A stretch of DNA of 45,075 nucleotides from Cytobacillus sp. S13-E01 (GTDB lineage: Bacteria; Bacillota; Bacilli; Bacillales; Bacillaceae_L). Position numbers and translations under genes: made by a program. Of this stretch, positions 25,394 through 34,876 are shown piece after piece. Positions within the stretch are counted from its first letter, which is position 1; each line of letters opens with the position of its first letter. The stretch covers positions 1 to 45,075 of the forward strand of contig NZ_JARFVC010000034.1 of the NCBI RefSeq assembly GCF_029193815.1. Reading direction: 5' to 3'. The notes under the pieces were generated by a model. The model was not told the DNA's origin. It made no database searches and saw only the letters and a program-made list of their open reading frames with translations.

Positions 25394-26804
25394 TTTTCTC
25401 TCCTCCTAATGCATAGAGCATTGGCTTAAATTTAATCTCTGTTTCCTTAAATTCACTTTCAGGCTGGGAATCTCCTACAATACCACAACCTGCAAAAAGA
25501 GATGCTTCCTTGCTTTGTAGTAAAGCCGAACGGATTGCAACTGCAAATTCCCCATTGTCATTTCCATCAAACCATCCTATTGGGCCAGCATACCAGCCCC
25601 TGTCGAGAACTTCAATTTCCCTTATTTGCTGCATTGCGACTTCTTTAGGAAAGCCACCTAAAGCAGGAGTCGGATGTAGACGTTGTACCATAGAAAGTAA
25701 TGATACTCCATCTTTCACAATTCCCTTAACTGGTGTATACAGATGCTGTATGTCCCTCATTTTGTAAAGTGAAGGTTTATTGGGTACTTCTAACTTATCA
25801 CAGGCCTCACTCATTGCCTCTTTTATCATATGGACTACTACTTCGTGCTCGATAATATTCTTCTTATCCTTTAAAAGAATATTACCCAATTCATCGTCTT
25901 CTTTTAGGCTTTTACCTCTCTTAATTGACCCTGCTAAACATGTTGAAAGCAATTCATTGTTTTTCTTTCTTACTAATCTTTCAGGTGAAGCGCCCACAAA
26001 ACAATCATCACCATTTTCAAATGCAAAGGTATAACTCATCGGTTGCTGCTCTCTTAGGGTTGCTATAACTACCGCCGCATCGATTGTTTGGTCAAATTGT
26101 AATCTTATTTCCCTTGCTAATACTACTTTTTCAACCTCTCCCGCTTGGATCTTGTCAGCAATTTTGCTAACACTTGCTTTCCATTCTTCGGGCATAACTT
26201 CTGTTTTATGGTAAGGACTTTCAGCAGAGTTATTAGCTACTACTTTTCCACTTTCTTCAAGTAGACCTTTTGCAACATTTTCAAGATCTTCAGAAAACCT
26301 ATTTTCATTTTCCCTATCGTTACAAAAATAATTAGTTGTTAACCATGACTCGCCATCTATAATAGACAACATTATGGTAGGCATGATGAATTTAGCATCA
26401 GGGAATTTTTTCCATAAACTTGTTCTTTTTCCTAATGGATCAAATGAAAATCCACCAAATAACATTGGGCCTGTTCCAATTACCTCATCATCGTTTGTTC
26501 TGTACCTATTGGCAAGGATTTGTTTCCACTGTCGATCGACATCTCCGAAACGGTCGGAGGATTTGTTTACTTCTATCGTATGTAAATAACCAACACCAAT
26601 AATGACCGTATGGTTAGTAGGGTCATTCCAATAAAAACGTTGTCCCTGAAAGTATTTTTTTCCGGAAATAAAGAAACTGAGGGGGTCAATATTCTCCACT
26701 TTTTTCACTTCGCTAACAAGTATTGGATTAAAGTTTTTATACGAATGTAAATCATCAACTTTTCTAAGATGCTTTTTTATATTTTTTTCTTGAATGATTA
26801 CCAC
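25380..26804 (-). CDS. menF: Menaquinone-specific isochorismate synthase MenF
   Basis: 474-aa chorismate-binding enzyme converting chorismate to isochorismate, the first committed step. The conserved C-terminal half contains KVVLAREIRLQF, CFVGASPERLVRK, TCLAGSIKRG, HPTPALGGFP, RGWYAGPIGWFD and AGCGIVGDSQPESEF. It starts at GTG 26804 (MVIIQEKNIKK) after a GGGGGGAT ribosome site. It is the first gene of menFDHB, divergent from menA across a 535-bp gap. Confidence 0.96.
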   Translation of the reverse strand: MVIIQEKNIKKHLRKVDDLHSYKNFNPILVSEVKKVENIDPLSFFISGKKYFQGQRFYWNDPTNHTVIIGVGYLHTIEVNKSSDRFGDVDRQWKQILANRYRTNDDEVIGTGPMLFGGFSFDPLGKRTSLWKKFPDAKFIMPTIMLSIIDGESWLTTNYFCNDRENENRFSEDLENVAKGLLEESGKVVANNSAESPYHKTEVMPEEWKASVSKIADKIQAGEVEKVVLAREIRLQFDQTIDAAVVIATLREQQPMSYTFAFENGDDCFVGASPERLVRKKNNELLSTCLAGSIKRGKSLKEDDELGNILLKDKKNIIEHEVVVHMIKEAMSEACDKLEVPNKPSLYKMRDIQHLYTPVKGIVKDGVSLLSMVQRLHPTPALGGFPKEVAMQQIREIEVLDRGWYAGPIGWFDGNDNGEFAVAIRSALLQSKEASLFAGCGIVGDSQPESEFKETEIKFKPMLYALGGEKNDSK

Positions 26805-27339
26805 TTTTATCCCCCCGTGAAAAATCTATTCCAATTAAAAAACTTTGTAGATGAATAGATTATAATGTTAAATTAAAAACCTAAAATATTTTTTCATTTA
26901 CCTATATATTAGTCGAATCGACAAATTTAATTTCAGATAAGTTGTCATAGTAAGCTAACTTTAAGATACACCTCAATATAATTATGTGTCAACAGACACG
27001 ATTTTACCAGTATTACCTCCTAAGTGATGATTAAATTACTTCTATTTTATATAAGAAAACAAAGAGATTTGGACTTTGGTACTATATGGATTATTACATA
27101 AAACATTTAAAAGTAATTGACACATATTCGACAATTATCTAAACTTAGTTTGTATGAAGAAAAGGGCGCGGAGCAACGTGACAAAGAAAATAGCTCTCAC
27201 CCTTGTTTAGTAACTTAAATATTCACCCATGCTTTTATCCACAACCGCCTAGAGTCCGTTGGTATATATTCAAACACACAGCTTTGTAGGTCTTTAATTG
27301 CCCTTCTATTTTATATAGTAAGGAAAGGAGAAACAATTC
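26805..27339. other. Divergent menF-menA intergenic region
   Basis: This 535-bp region separates the menF and menA starts and must hold both promoters. A TATAAT at about 26862-26867, read on the minus strand, could be the -10 of menF, although the -35 is weak. A worn fragment resembling the dispersed repeat border (GAAAAGGGCGCGGAGC) is at about 27160-27176. No gene or riboswitch is recognised. Confidence 0.45.
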
Positions 27340-28275
27340 ATGCAACCACAAATACAGACACAACCAGAATCCTCTCCTAGGAAAATGGCAAACTGGAAGG
27401 TATGGTGGAGATTATTACGCCCTCATACACTATCTGCAGCATTTATTCCGGTTTTCATTGGGACAGCTTCTGCTTTATTTGTAACAACAATAGACATTCC
27501 TTTATTTTTTGTAATGTTATTGGCTTGTTTACTAATTCAAGCTGGTACAAATATGATAAATGAATACTTTGATTTTAAGCGTGGATTAGACACCGCTGAG
27601 TCTGTCGGCATAGGTGGTGCAATCGTTCGTGATGGTATTAAAGCAAATACAGTATTAAGGCTTGCATTTATATTTTTTGGTATTGCTACGCTCCTTGGTG
27701 TTTATATTTCTATGAGCAGTAGTTGGTGGATAGCCTTGATTGGAACAATCTGTATGACAGCAGGTTATTTTTACACTGGAGGTCCTGTGCCGATTGCATA
27801 CACTCCGTTTGGTGAATTAGTTGCTGGGCTGTTTATGGGTCTTATCATTATCCTACTATCATTTTATATCCAGACTGGAACAATTACAGCCACAATTATT
27901 TTGATTTCTGTACCCATTTCTATTTTGGTTGGAGCTATTCTTTTAGCAAATAATATCCGTGATCTTGATGGTGATAAAGAAAACGGTCGTAAAACACTTG
28001 CAATTCTAATTGGAAGAAAAAATGCTATTACATTTTTAGCTCTTATGTTTATTACATCATATATTTGGATTATCGTTCTCATATTTGTTGATTTAGCATC
28101 TGTGTGGTCTTTATTAGTTTTAATTAGTATTCCTAAAGCTATTCAGGCTACAAAAGGCTTTATCGGTAAAACACAGCCCATTCAAATGATGCCAGCTATG
28201 AAAGCAACGGCTCAAACAAATATCCACTTCGGGTTTTTATTATCAATTGGGTTGATCGTAAGTTATATTGTGTGA
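27340..28275 (+). CDS. menA: 1,4-Dihydroxy-2-naphthoate polyprenyltransferase MenA
   Basis: 311-aa UbiA-superfamily membrane enzyme attaching the polyprenyl chain to DHNA. Both Asp-rich motifs are visible: NMINEYFDFKRGLD near 70-85 and ANNIRDLDGDKENGRKTL near 205-222; eight to nine membrane helices fill the rest. The ATG follows AAGGAAAGGAG. It is divergent from menFDHB, so the window contains most of the menaquinone pathway after chorismate. The final methylase (menG) is not here. A terminator follows. Confidence 0.95.
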   Translation: MQPQIQTQPESSPRKMANWKVWWRLLRPHTLSAAFIPVFIGTASALFVTTIDIPLFFVMLLACLLIQAGTNMINEYFDFKRGLDTAESVGIGGAIVRDGIKANTVLRLAFIFFGIATLLGVYISMSSSWWIALIGTICMTAGYFYTGGPVPIAYTPFGELVAGLFMGLIIILLSFYIQTGTITATIILISVPISILVGAILLANNIRDLDGDKENGRKTLAILIGRKNAITFLALMFITSYIWIIVLIFVDLASVWSLLVLISIPKAIQATKGFIGKTQPIQMMPAMKATAQTNIHFGFLLSIGLIVSYIV

Positions 28276-28280
28276 TTTTA

Positions 28281-28314
28281 GGGACTAACTCGTGTGAGTT
28301 GGTCTCTTTTTTTC
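28281..28314 (+). terminator. Terminator after menA
   Basis: GGGACTAACTC-GTGT-GAGTTGGTCTC followed by T7. Confidence 0.9.
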
Positions 28315-28428
28315 ATAAAAACTATTCTTATACAAATTTGAAGCAATTTCAAATAAGTTTTTTTTTACAATTATTTTTTTGCTTTTTCAGCAGATAATAC
28401 TTATATAATCATAGGAAGGAGTGTTTTT

Positions 28429-29193
28429 ATGCTTACATCTGAGCAATTATCAACCTTCCGTTCACAGTTGATAAACGCAAAAGAGGATATTGAACGTCGT
28501 TTACAAGAAAATGATAATTTTGATCTTGATAATGGACACTACCATGAATCAATGGGTGAGTTGTCAAGCTATGATAACCATCCTGCAGATGAAGGTAGTG
28601 CATTATATGAAAGAGAAAAAGATATTGCTTTAAATGACCATACTGAAAGAGAACTGAAGGATGTATACCTTGCATTAGAAAAAATTGAGGACGGAACATA
28701 TGGTAAATGTGAGGTATGTGGGATTGATATCCCTAAAGAACGTCTAGAAGTACTTCCTACCACCAACTTTTGTAAAGATCATAGTCCAGACCAAGTTGTT
28801 TCTCATAATCGTCCAATTGAAGAGGGAGTGTTAATGACTCCGTTTGGTAAATTCGAATTTGATGATGAAGATGTAGAGGCGTATGACGCTGAGGATTCTT
28901 GGCAAGATGTAGCCCGGTATGGAACCTCAGAAACACCGTCTGATATAAATGAAAACATTGATCATTATAATGATGTATATATCGAATCTCATGACCAAGT
29001 TGGTTATGTGGAAGCATATGAAAACTTTGCTGCAAATGATATTGATGGCAATGAAATCAGAGTCTATCCAAACAAACAACATCAAAGATACGAAACTGAG
29101 TTAGACGAATTAGGTACAATGACAATCTTTGGTGACTTACCTGCTTATGAAAAAGACCCTTACACAGAAGAAGAAGCAGAAGCAAGAGAATAA
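28429..29193 (+). CDS. yteA: YteA-family DksA/TraR zinc-finger protein
   Basis: 254-aa protein of the YteA sporulation-associated family. An N-terminal coiled coil at about 1-60 precedes the TraR/DksA zinc finger CEVCGID... at about 97-100 with FCKDH at about 118, where His replaces the usual last cysteine. The C-terminus is acidic (PFGKFEFDDEDVEAYDAEDS). DksA relatives bind RNA polymerase; for YteA a sporulation link is by family name only. ATG follows AGGAAGGAG. The TAA stop coincides with the first bases of a dispersed repeat (TAAGAAAAGCGC), so the very C-terminus (EEAEARE) may be set by that insertion. Confidence 0.9.
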   Translation: MLTSEQLSTFRSQLINAKEDIERRLQENDNFDLDNGHYHESMGELSSYDNHPADEGSALYEREKDIALNDHTERELKDVYLALEKIEDGTYGKCEVCGIDIPKERLEVLPTTNFCKDHSPDQVVSHNRPIEEGVLMTPFGKFEFDDEDVEAYDAEDSWQDVARYGTSETPSDINENIDHYNDVYIESHDQVGYVEAYENFAANDIDGNEIRVYPNKQHQRYETELDELGTMTIFGDLPAYEKDPYTEEEAEARE

Positions 29194-29414
29194 GAAAAGC
29201 GCAGGGCGCCCGCCTATCGGCGCATCGATTAAAACCCGCCACGTCCTGTGGCGAACATCGACATCAGCACATCCTGTGCAAGTCAAGCATAAGACGAGCC
29301 CTGACTGAAGGCGTTCTTTGCCTTCGGGAAGGGCTTGGCTTATGACCTCAGGTCCGATGGCGCCCGGAGCTAGACACTAAAACTAGGTACTAACTTTTAT
29401 ACTTTCTTATCTTT
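29191..29414 (+). repeat. Dispersed structured repeat, reference full copy
   Basis: TAAGAAAAGCGCAGGGCGCC, then hairpin 1 (GTCGAT-type arms around CCCGCCAC-GTCC-TGTGGCG), hairpin 2 (GCACA-TCC-TGTGC), hairpin 3 (GCATAAG..CTTATG, AGCCC/GGGCT, GAAGGC/GCCTTC) and GGCGCCCGGAGCTAGACACT with a TATACTTTCTTATCTTTT tail. Its first three bases are the yteA stop codon. Confidence 0.92.
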
Positions 29415-29461
29415 TAAGAAAAGCGAAGGGCGCCCGCCCGGAGCTAGACACTAAATTTAGC
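29415..29461 (+). repeat. Dispersed repeat, mini-copy
   Basis: TAAGAAAAGCGAAGGGCGCC joined almost directly to CGGAGCTAGACACTAAATTT; internal hairpins absent. It follows the full copy head to tail. Confidence 0.82.
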
Positions 29462-29462
29462 T

Positions 29463-29499
29463 TTAAAAAAGTGCAGGGCGCCCCCGCCCTTTTCTTAAT
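29463..29499 (-). repeat. Dispersed repeat, border fragment
   Basis: On the minus strand TAAGAAAAGGGCGGGGGCGC then CCTGCACTTTT: two border blocks face to face without the interior. Its TAA is the stop codon of the penicillin-acylase gene at 29495. Confidence 0.7.
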
Positions 29500-31894
29500 T
29501 ACCTGGCATTAAATCGAGCCTTAATTCCTCGTTTTCATATGATTCTGTATAGGTAGTGTGATATTCACCTGTAGTCCACTCATCCACTTGATCATCATAC
29601 CAATTACTTAACACATTGCCTGACTGGCCTGGACCTACAACATTATAACTTTTTGAGAGGTTTTCCAAGTCAACAACAGTTCTCCAAGCGCCACCATGAT
29701 TCACCAGCCCAGTTGTATTATTCCAACCCGCTGCTTCAACAGTAACGCGGCTACCACCAATCGGAGTTGGTTTCTTAAAATTAAAGAGGTAGTTCAATGG
29801 TTTAATTGCTGAAAGTGGGTGACTAAATTGAACAGCATGATATTCTCCCCATTGCCATTTCGATGCATCATTACCTTGAAGCTCTGAAATTTTATCAACT
29901 GTCCGTTGGTAAGAGCTTATAACTACCTTATCAAATCCACCCGCATCTTTTAACCAAATGCCTTCTTTACCTTTTACTGCATCGCGTATCATCTCATCAA
30001 CGATTTGTGCCTTACCTTCGAAAAAATCAGCTATTTCTTCTGGAATGTCATTTTCAAATAAGACATTTGCAAATTCAATCATCCATAAATTGAATAGTAA
30101 CGGTCCCCCAGTTTCTACAGTGTCATAATAATCCCATTTACTAAGCATTTCCCTTGCTTTTTCATCAATAGGTCGTAAACTTGTTCCTTTTAACGCTTCT
30201 AATAATATTGGGACAAATTCCTGAGCCTGGAGGTTGTACTGATCAAATTGAAGTTCTTTCATATCATCGATTGAGAGTTTTTCTTTACTCATTAACACAT
30301 CACGAATTCGTTGCTGACGATAAGGCTGGGCCCATGTATTTGTAATATGATATGGATAGTCTACACCAACAATTTTGTTGTTTGCTGTTGATATAAATCC
30401 TTCATCTGGATTAATTAATGTTGGTAGCTCACCCCATGGAATAAACCCATCCCACTCATATTCATCTGTCCAACCTGGTACAGGTACAGAACTATCACCT
30501 TTTTTTCGAATAGGGATAAGTCCATTTGCTCTATAAGCAATGTTTCCTTCCTTATCCGCATACACAAAGTTTTGTGCAGGAGTATGAAAATATGTTAGTG
30601 CCTCTTTAAATTCATCCCAATTCTTCGCCTTATTAAACTTTAATACAGCTTCCAATTCGGTTGAAGGTTCTAATGCTGTCCATCTAATTGCAAGTGCTGT
30701 ATCCGTTTTTGTATCCTGGGCAAATTCAGATATAATCGGTCCATGCCTAGTAATCGTTACTTCATATGGAATCGTTTCTCCATCCTTAACCTTAATTGGC
30801 TCAGAGATAACCTCAGCTTCTTCCCAATTTCCCATATACATAAACTGATTAGGATTGTCCGGATTACGTTTTTCAATATATAAATCCTGAACATCTGGTC
30901 CGACATTAGTCACTCCCCATGCAATATTATCGTTTCTTCCAAGAATAACGCCAGGGATACCTGCAAATATAACACCGTTTACATTTAAATCAGGAGCTTT
31001 AAGCTGCACTTCATACCATATTGAAGGTGTCCCAAGACCTAGATGGGGATCATTTGCCAAATAAGGAAATCCCGATTCAGTTTTTGCACCAGATACGACC
31101 CAGTTATTACTGCCATTCCATTCAGCTGGAATGTCTACAGAAGCAAAGCTCTTCGTTATATCTAGAGGATTATCTTTTAATGTTTGTAATACAGTTGGAC
31201 CATCTTCAGGATAGACAGGGAATAACTCTAGTACTTTTTCCTCTGGAAAATTTTGTGCCATATAGTAACGAAATGCCTGCCCTTCCCAATGTCCACCTAA
31301 ATCATATGCCATATATTTTCCGATTGTTAACGAATCAATTGAACTCCATTCCTCAGGCTCATATCCTGCAAGTGTGAATTCAATAGGTAATGAGTTTTTC
31401 TCGACTGCCTCATTTATGTAAGCATTCACTCCTTCAGCATACCAGTCCAATGCTTGCCTAGCTTCTTCGGAGTAGATAGCATAACTATCTTCAGCCGCTC
31501 TACGTAAACCGAGTGTTCTGAAATACTTATCTTTTTCAAGTGTACTTTTTCCAATAACTTCACTTAGCTCACCAGATGCCTGTCTCCTTGATAAATCCAT
31601 TTGAAATAGTCGGTCCTGTGCGGTTACATAGCCTTGGGCTATGTATAAATCCCTAGCATTTTTTGCCTCAATGTGTGGAACTCCATTTTTATCACGATAC
31701 ACAGTTACCTTTTCATCTAGCTGATTAACCGTTACTTCGCCGCTCACAACAGGTAAACTTTTTCGAATAAATAAATACCCAGTTAGTACTGTTGCTATTA
31801 GTAGAAATAGTAGAGTCATAATTATTATAATGACTACTCTCCACCGCTTCGTTTTTGGCCAATATTTCTTTTTTATAGCAACCTCTGTACTCAA
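29495..31894 (-). CDS. Penicillin acylase family amidohydrolase, membrane-anchored
   Basis: About 799-aa Ntn-hydrolase of the penicillin amidase (S45) family; members cleave beta-lactam side chains or acyl-homoserine lactones, and the true substrate here is unknown. From TTG 31894 (after AAAGGAGGAG) an uncleaved membrane anchor spans about 18-44, then the A chain, then the autocleavage site GSNNWVVSG with nucleophile Ser262 (Gly before it), and ANDPHLGLGTPSIWYE. The protein therefore acts outside the membrane. Dispersed repeat copies flank it, and the stop codon lies in one. No partner genes; possibly an acquired unit. Confidence 0.9.
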   Translation of the reverse strand: MSTEVAIKKKYWPKTKRWRVVIIIIMTLLFLLIATVLTGYLFIRKSLPVVSGEVTVNQLDEKVTVYRDKNGVPHIEAKNARDLYIAQGYVTAQDRLFQMDLSRRQASGELSEVIGKSTLEKDKYFRTLGLRRAAEDSYAIYSEEARQALDWYAEGVNAYINEAVEKNSLPIEFTLAGYEPEEWSSIDSLTIGKYMAYDLGGHWEGQAFRYYMAQNFPEEKVLELFPVYPEDGPTVLQTLKDNPLDITKSFASVDIPAEWNGSNNWVVSGAKTESGFPYLANDPHLGLGTPSIWYEVQLKAPDLNVNGVIFAGIPGVILGRNDNIAWGVTNVGPDVQDLYIEKRNPDNPNQFMYMGNWEEAEVISEPIKVKDGETIPYEVTITRHGPIISEFAQDTKTDTALAIRWTALEPSTELEAVLKFNKAKNWDEFKEALTYFHTPAQNFVYADKEGNIAYRANGLIPIRKKGDSSVPVPGWTDEYEWDGFIPWGELPTLINPDEGFISTANNKIVGVDYPYHITNTWAQPYRQQRIRDVLMSKEKLSIDDMKELQFDQYNLQAQEFVPILLEALKGTSLRPIDEKAREMLSKWDYYDTVETGGPLLFNLWMIEFANVLFENDIPEEIADFFEGKAQIVDEMIRDAVKGKEGIWLKDAGGFDKVVISSYQRTVDKISELQGNDASKWQWGEYHAVQFSHPLSAIKPLNYLFNFKKPTPIGGSRVTVEAAGWNNTTGLVNHGGAWRTVVDLENLSKSYNVVGPGQSGNVLSNWYDDQVDEWTTGEYHTTYTESYENEELRLDLMPGN

Positions 31895-32181
31895 ATCCGA
31901 CTCCTCCTTTTGTAAATATTTACACATTTTATTTTAGCGAAATACTTTTATTAATTATAATCTTCTGAATTTATTCTGTCACTCTTTTCACTTTCCTAAA
32001 ATGCGACAAATTTAAAAATTCACTCGAAAAATAGGAATTACCCAACGACAATTACCGCATAACCATCGACATCATTTTTTGACAGTATATTTTTACAGAT
32101 TTTTCATAGTAATACGGAAAATAATCTTTCTTTAAATGAGGACTGTTAAATTAAAGAAGATATGAAAGGAGGGGGGAAGAT
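31895..32181. other. Intergenic region upstream of the penicillin-acylase gene
   Basis: AT-rich; must contain the promoter of the minus-strand acylase gene. A TTGACA at about 32086 on the plus strand could drive the small frame at 32182, but no matching -10 is convincing. No other feature was seen. Confidence 0.4.
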
Positions 32182-32259
32182 GTGAACGCACTTGAAATTG
32201 AGAACAAAGTTTATGGTGATAACATCCAATCTGTTGAAATTGAATTAGATCACGATTGA
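32182..32259 (+). CDS. Possible 25-aa peptide
   Basis: GTG 32182 after an unusually strong AAGGAGGGGGGAAGAT opens a 25-codon frame, MNALEIENKVYGDNIQSVEI then ELDHD. It could be a small peptide or the start of a gene whose remainder was lost when the adjacent dispersed repeat inserted 30 bp downstream. No family was recognised. Confidence 0.3.
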   Translation: MNALEIENKVYGDNIQSVEIELDHD

Positions 32260-32289
32260 ATAATCGAGCGCTTTTATCATCGTTACTAA

Positions 32290-32422
32290 ACATCCTGCCC
32301 AAGTTAAGCATAAGACGAGCCGTCCGGAAGATTGTTCTTTAACCTTCCGGACGGTTTGACTTATGACCTCAGGTTCGACGGCGCCTGGAGCTAGACCATA
32401 ACCAGGTAAAAATTTTATCTTT
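32290..32422 (+). repeat. Dispersed repeat, 5'-truncated copy
   Basis: Retains the end of hairpin 2 (ATCCTG), hairpin 3 (GCATAAG..CTTATG) with a different, longer apical stem (CCGTCCGGAAG / CTTCCGGACGG), and GGCGCCTGGAGCTAGACC. The first part (border and hairpin 1) is missing. Confidence 0.85.
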
Positions 32423-32485
32423 CACATATAATTTCAGATATTACAAGTGAGAAGGTATCTTCAAAAAAGGACCTACTCCAAAAAA

Positions 32486-34876
32486 TTATGCTTTAATATT
32501 CCAAATATGCTTTGCATACTCTTGAATGGTCCTATCACTAGAAAATTTGCCAGACCTTGCAATATTGGTAATACTCTTTTCTATCCAGCTACTTTTATCC
32601 TGATAGGCTTCATTTACCCGCTCCTGGGCAGCAACATAAGCTGAAAAATCACGGAGAACGAAATACTGATCATTTTGCATCAGTAACGAATCATAAATAG
32701 CTTCAAAGTCTCCCTCCGTATCTGGAAAATGACCATTAATTAATTGTTCTAGTATCTGCTGAATTCGTTTATCATGATGATAATATTCATTAGAGTAATA
32801 TCCCCCGTTTTGGTTAAAGTGAAGCACTTCATCAGCTTTTAATCCAAACGTAAAGATATTTTCATCACCGACTGCTTCAAGAATTTCAATGTTCGCTCCA
32901 TCTAACGTCCCAATTGTTAGTGCACCATTCATCATAAACTTCATATTTCCAGTCCCAGAAGCTTCCTTACTAGCTGTTGAAATTTGCTCACTCACATCTG
33001 CTGCTGGGAAAATATCTTCAGCTACAGACACTCTGTAGTTCTCAACAAAAATTACTTTTAGCAAGCCACGTAGTTGTTTGTCATAATTTACTTTTTCAGC
33101 TACAGAATTAATAAGTTTAATAACCTTTTTTGCATAATAATAGCCAGGAGATGCCTTTGCTCCAAAAATAAAAGTTCTAGGAAATATAGTAAAATTCGAA
33201 TCTTCTTTAATACGATTATAGAGATACATGATATGTAGTACATTTAATAATTGTCGTTTATAGGCATGGAGCCGTTTTACTTGAACATCAAAAATAGAAT
33301 ACTCATCTACGGTTATTCCGGTTTGAGCTTTAATTCGTTTGGCCAGGATTTCTTTTCTGGCAATTTTAACATCAAATAATTTCTGTTGAAACCCAGCATC
33401 ATATCTATAACTTTCTAACTCTATTAAAGTACTAGGGCTATTAATCCATTTATTCCCTATTGTTTCTGTTAGTAAATGAGATAGTTGCGGGTTAGCCTTC
33501 AGTAACCAACGACGGTGTGTAATTCCATTTGTCTTATTATTAAATTTTTCAGGGAAATATTCATAAAATAATTTCATTTCTCTGTGCTTTAATATCTCAG
33601 AGTGGATCTTTGCTACACCATTTACGCTATAGCTACCTACAATTGCTAGATGAGCCATCTTTACGAGATCATGGGCTATAATAGCCATCTCTTCTATCCG
33701 ACCCCATTCACCAGGATACCGATTCCATAACTCCCGGCAAAAACGTTCATTGATTTCTTCAACTATCATATATATCCGAGGAAGCAACGGTTTAAAGATA
33801 TAAATCGGCCATTTTTCTAAAGCCTCCGATAATGTCGTATGGTTTGTATAAGAGATCGTGTTTGTCGTAATATGCCATGCTTCTTCCCACCCCATTCCTT
33901 CTTCATCCAATAAGAGCCTCATCAGCTCTGGAATGGCTAAAACAGGGTGTGTATCATTGATATGGATTGCCACACTGTTATGGAAATTATCTAATCTGCC
34001 ATTTCTATTTCTGAAATTACGTACAATACTTTGCAAACTTGCAGAAACTAAAAAATATTGTTGCTTCAGCCTTAATATCTTGCCCTCATCATGCGTATCA
34101 TCTGGATATAAAAATTCCGAAACCGATTCTGTTTCACGCTTATACTCTAATACATCCTTATTATGTGGGAAAGGAGAGGGTTCTGCATTCCATAGTCGTA
34201 ATGTATTTACCGTATTTGTTTCATAACCAATCACCGGGATATCATAAGGTACAGCTGAAATTTTTTCCGCATCTACATGTCTAAACGTGGGTCTCCCAAC
34301 ATGTATTAATGTCTCAATTTCTCCCCAAAAACCAATTTCAATTGCTTGGTCTGATTTCCGAACTTCCCACACGTTTCCATGTCTAAGCCATTGTTCTGGC
34401 AGCTCAACTTGATAACCGTCAACGATCTTTTGGTCAAATAAACCATGCTTATAGCGAATGCCGCAACCATGTCCTGGCAAATTTAAAGATGCTAAGGAAT
34501 CTAAGAAACATGCAGCCAACCTACCTAAACCACCATTTCCTAATCCAGCATCTGCTTCACTTTCTTCAATATCCCTAAGATTGATTCCCAAATCAAGTAA
34601 ACCAGCTTCAACCGTTTCAAAAATACCAAGATTTAACAGATTATTCCCTAACAACCGACCAAGTAAAAATTCGATAGAAAAGTAATACACTTGCTTACGA
34701 TTTTCTCCACGGTTTTTTTCATTTGATACAATCCAATCAGAACTTATATATTCCCTTACCATATTCCCCAGTGTATTATATTGATCTCTTACAGTTGATT
34801 CGTTAAAGCTTTTTCCACATTGCATTTCTAATTTTTTTAAAAAGGCTTTTTTAAACGCATCTTTGTCAGAGAACAT
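32486..34876 (-). CDS. glgP: Glycogen phosphorylase GlgP
   Basis: About 796-aa PLP-dependent enzyme releasing glucose-1-phosphate from glycogen. The start ATG at 34876 ([20 protein letters not shown]) follows AGGAGTGG; the longer frame adds LGVEV. Landmarks are [38 protein letters not shown], the PLP-lysine region [20 protein letters not shown] and [10 protein letters not shown]. It overlaps the end of glgA by 11 nt and is the last gene of the glgBCDAP operon. Confidence 0.96.
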   Translation of the reverse strand: MFSDKDAFKKAFLKKLEMQCGKSFNESTVRDQYNTLGNMVREYISSDWIVSNEKNRGENRKQVYYFSIEFLLGRLLGNNLLNLGIFETVEAGLLDLGINLRDIEESEADAGLGNGGLGRLAACFLDSLASLNLPGHGCGIRYKHGLFDQKIVDGYQVELPEQWLRHGNVWEVRKSDQAIEIGFWGEIETLIHVGRPTFRHVDAEKISAVPYDIPVIGYETNTVNTLRLWNAEPSPFPHNKDVLEYKRETESVSEFLYPDDTHDEGKILRLKQQYFLVSASLQSIVRNFRNRNGRLDNFHNSVAIHINDTHPVLAIPELMRLLLDEEGMGWEEAWHITTNTISYTNHTTLSEALEKWPIYIFKPLLPRIYMIVEEINERFCRELWNRYPGEWGRIEEMAIIAHDLVKMAHLAIVGSYSVNGVAKIHSEILKHREMKLFYEYFPEKFNNKTNGITHRRWLLKANPQLSHLLTETIGNKWINSPSTLIELESYRYDAGFQQKLFDVKIARKEILAKRIKAQTGITVDEYSIFDVQVKRLHAYKRQLLNVLHIMYLYNRIKEDSNFTIFPRTFIFGAKASPGYYYAKKVIKLINSVAEKVNYDKQLRGLLKVIFVENYRVSVAEDIFPAADVSEQISTASKEASGTGNMKFMMNGALTIGTLDGANIEILEAVGDENIFTFGLKADEVLHFNQNGGYYSNEYYHHDKRIQQILEQLINGHFPDTEGDFEAIYDSLLMQNDQYFVLRDFSAYVAAQERVNEAYQDKSSWIEKSITNIARSGKFSSDRTIQEYAKHIWNIKA

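Noticed and set aside
28433..28699. Minus-strand frames opposite yteA
   Set aside because: Antisense shadows of an acidic coding gene, with His- and Leu-rich composition and no ribosome sites.
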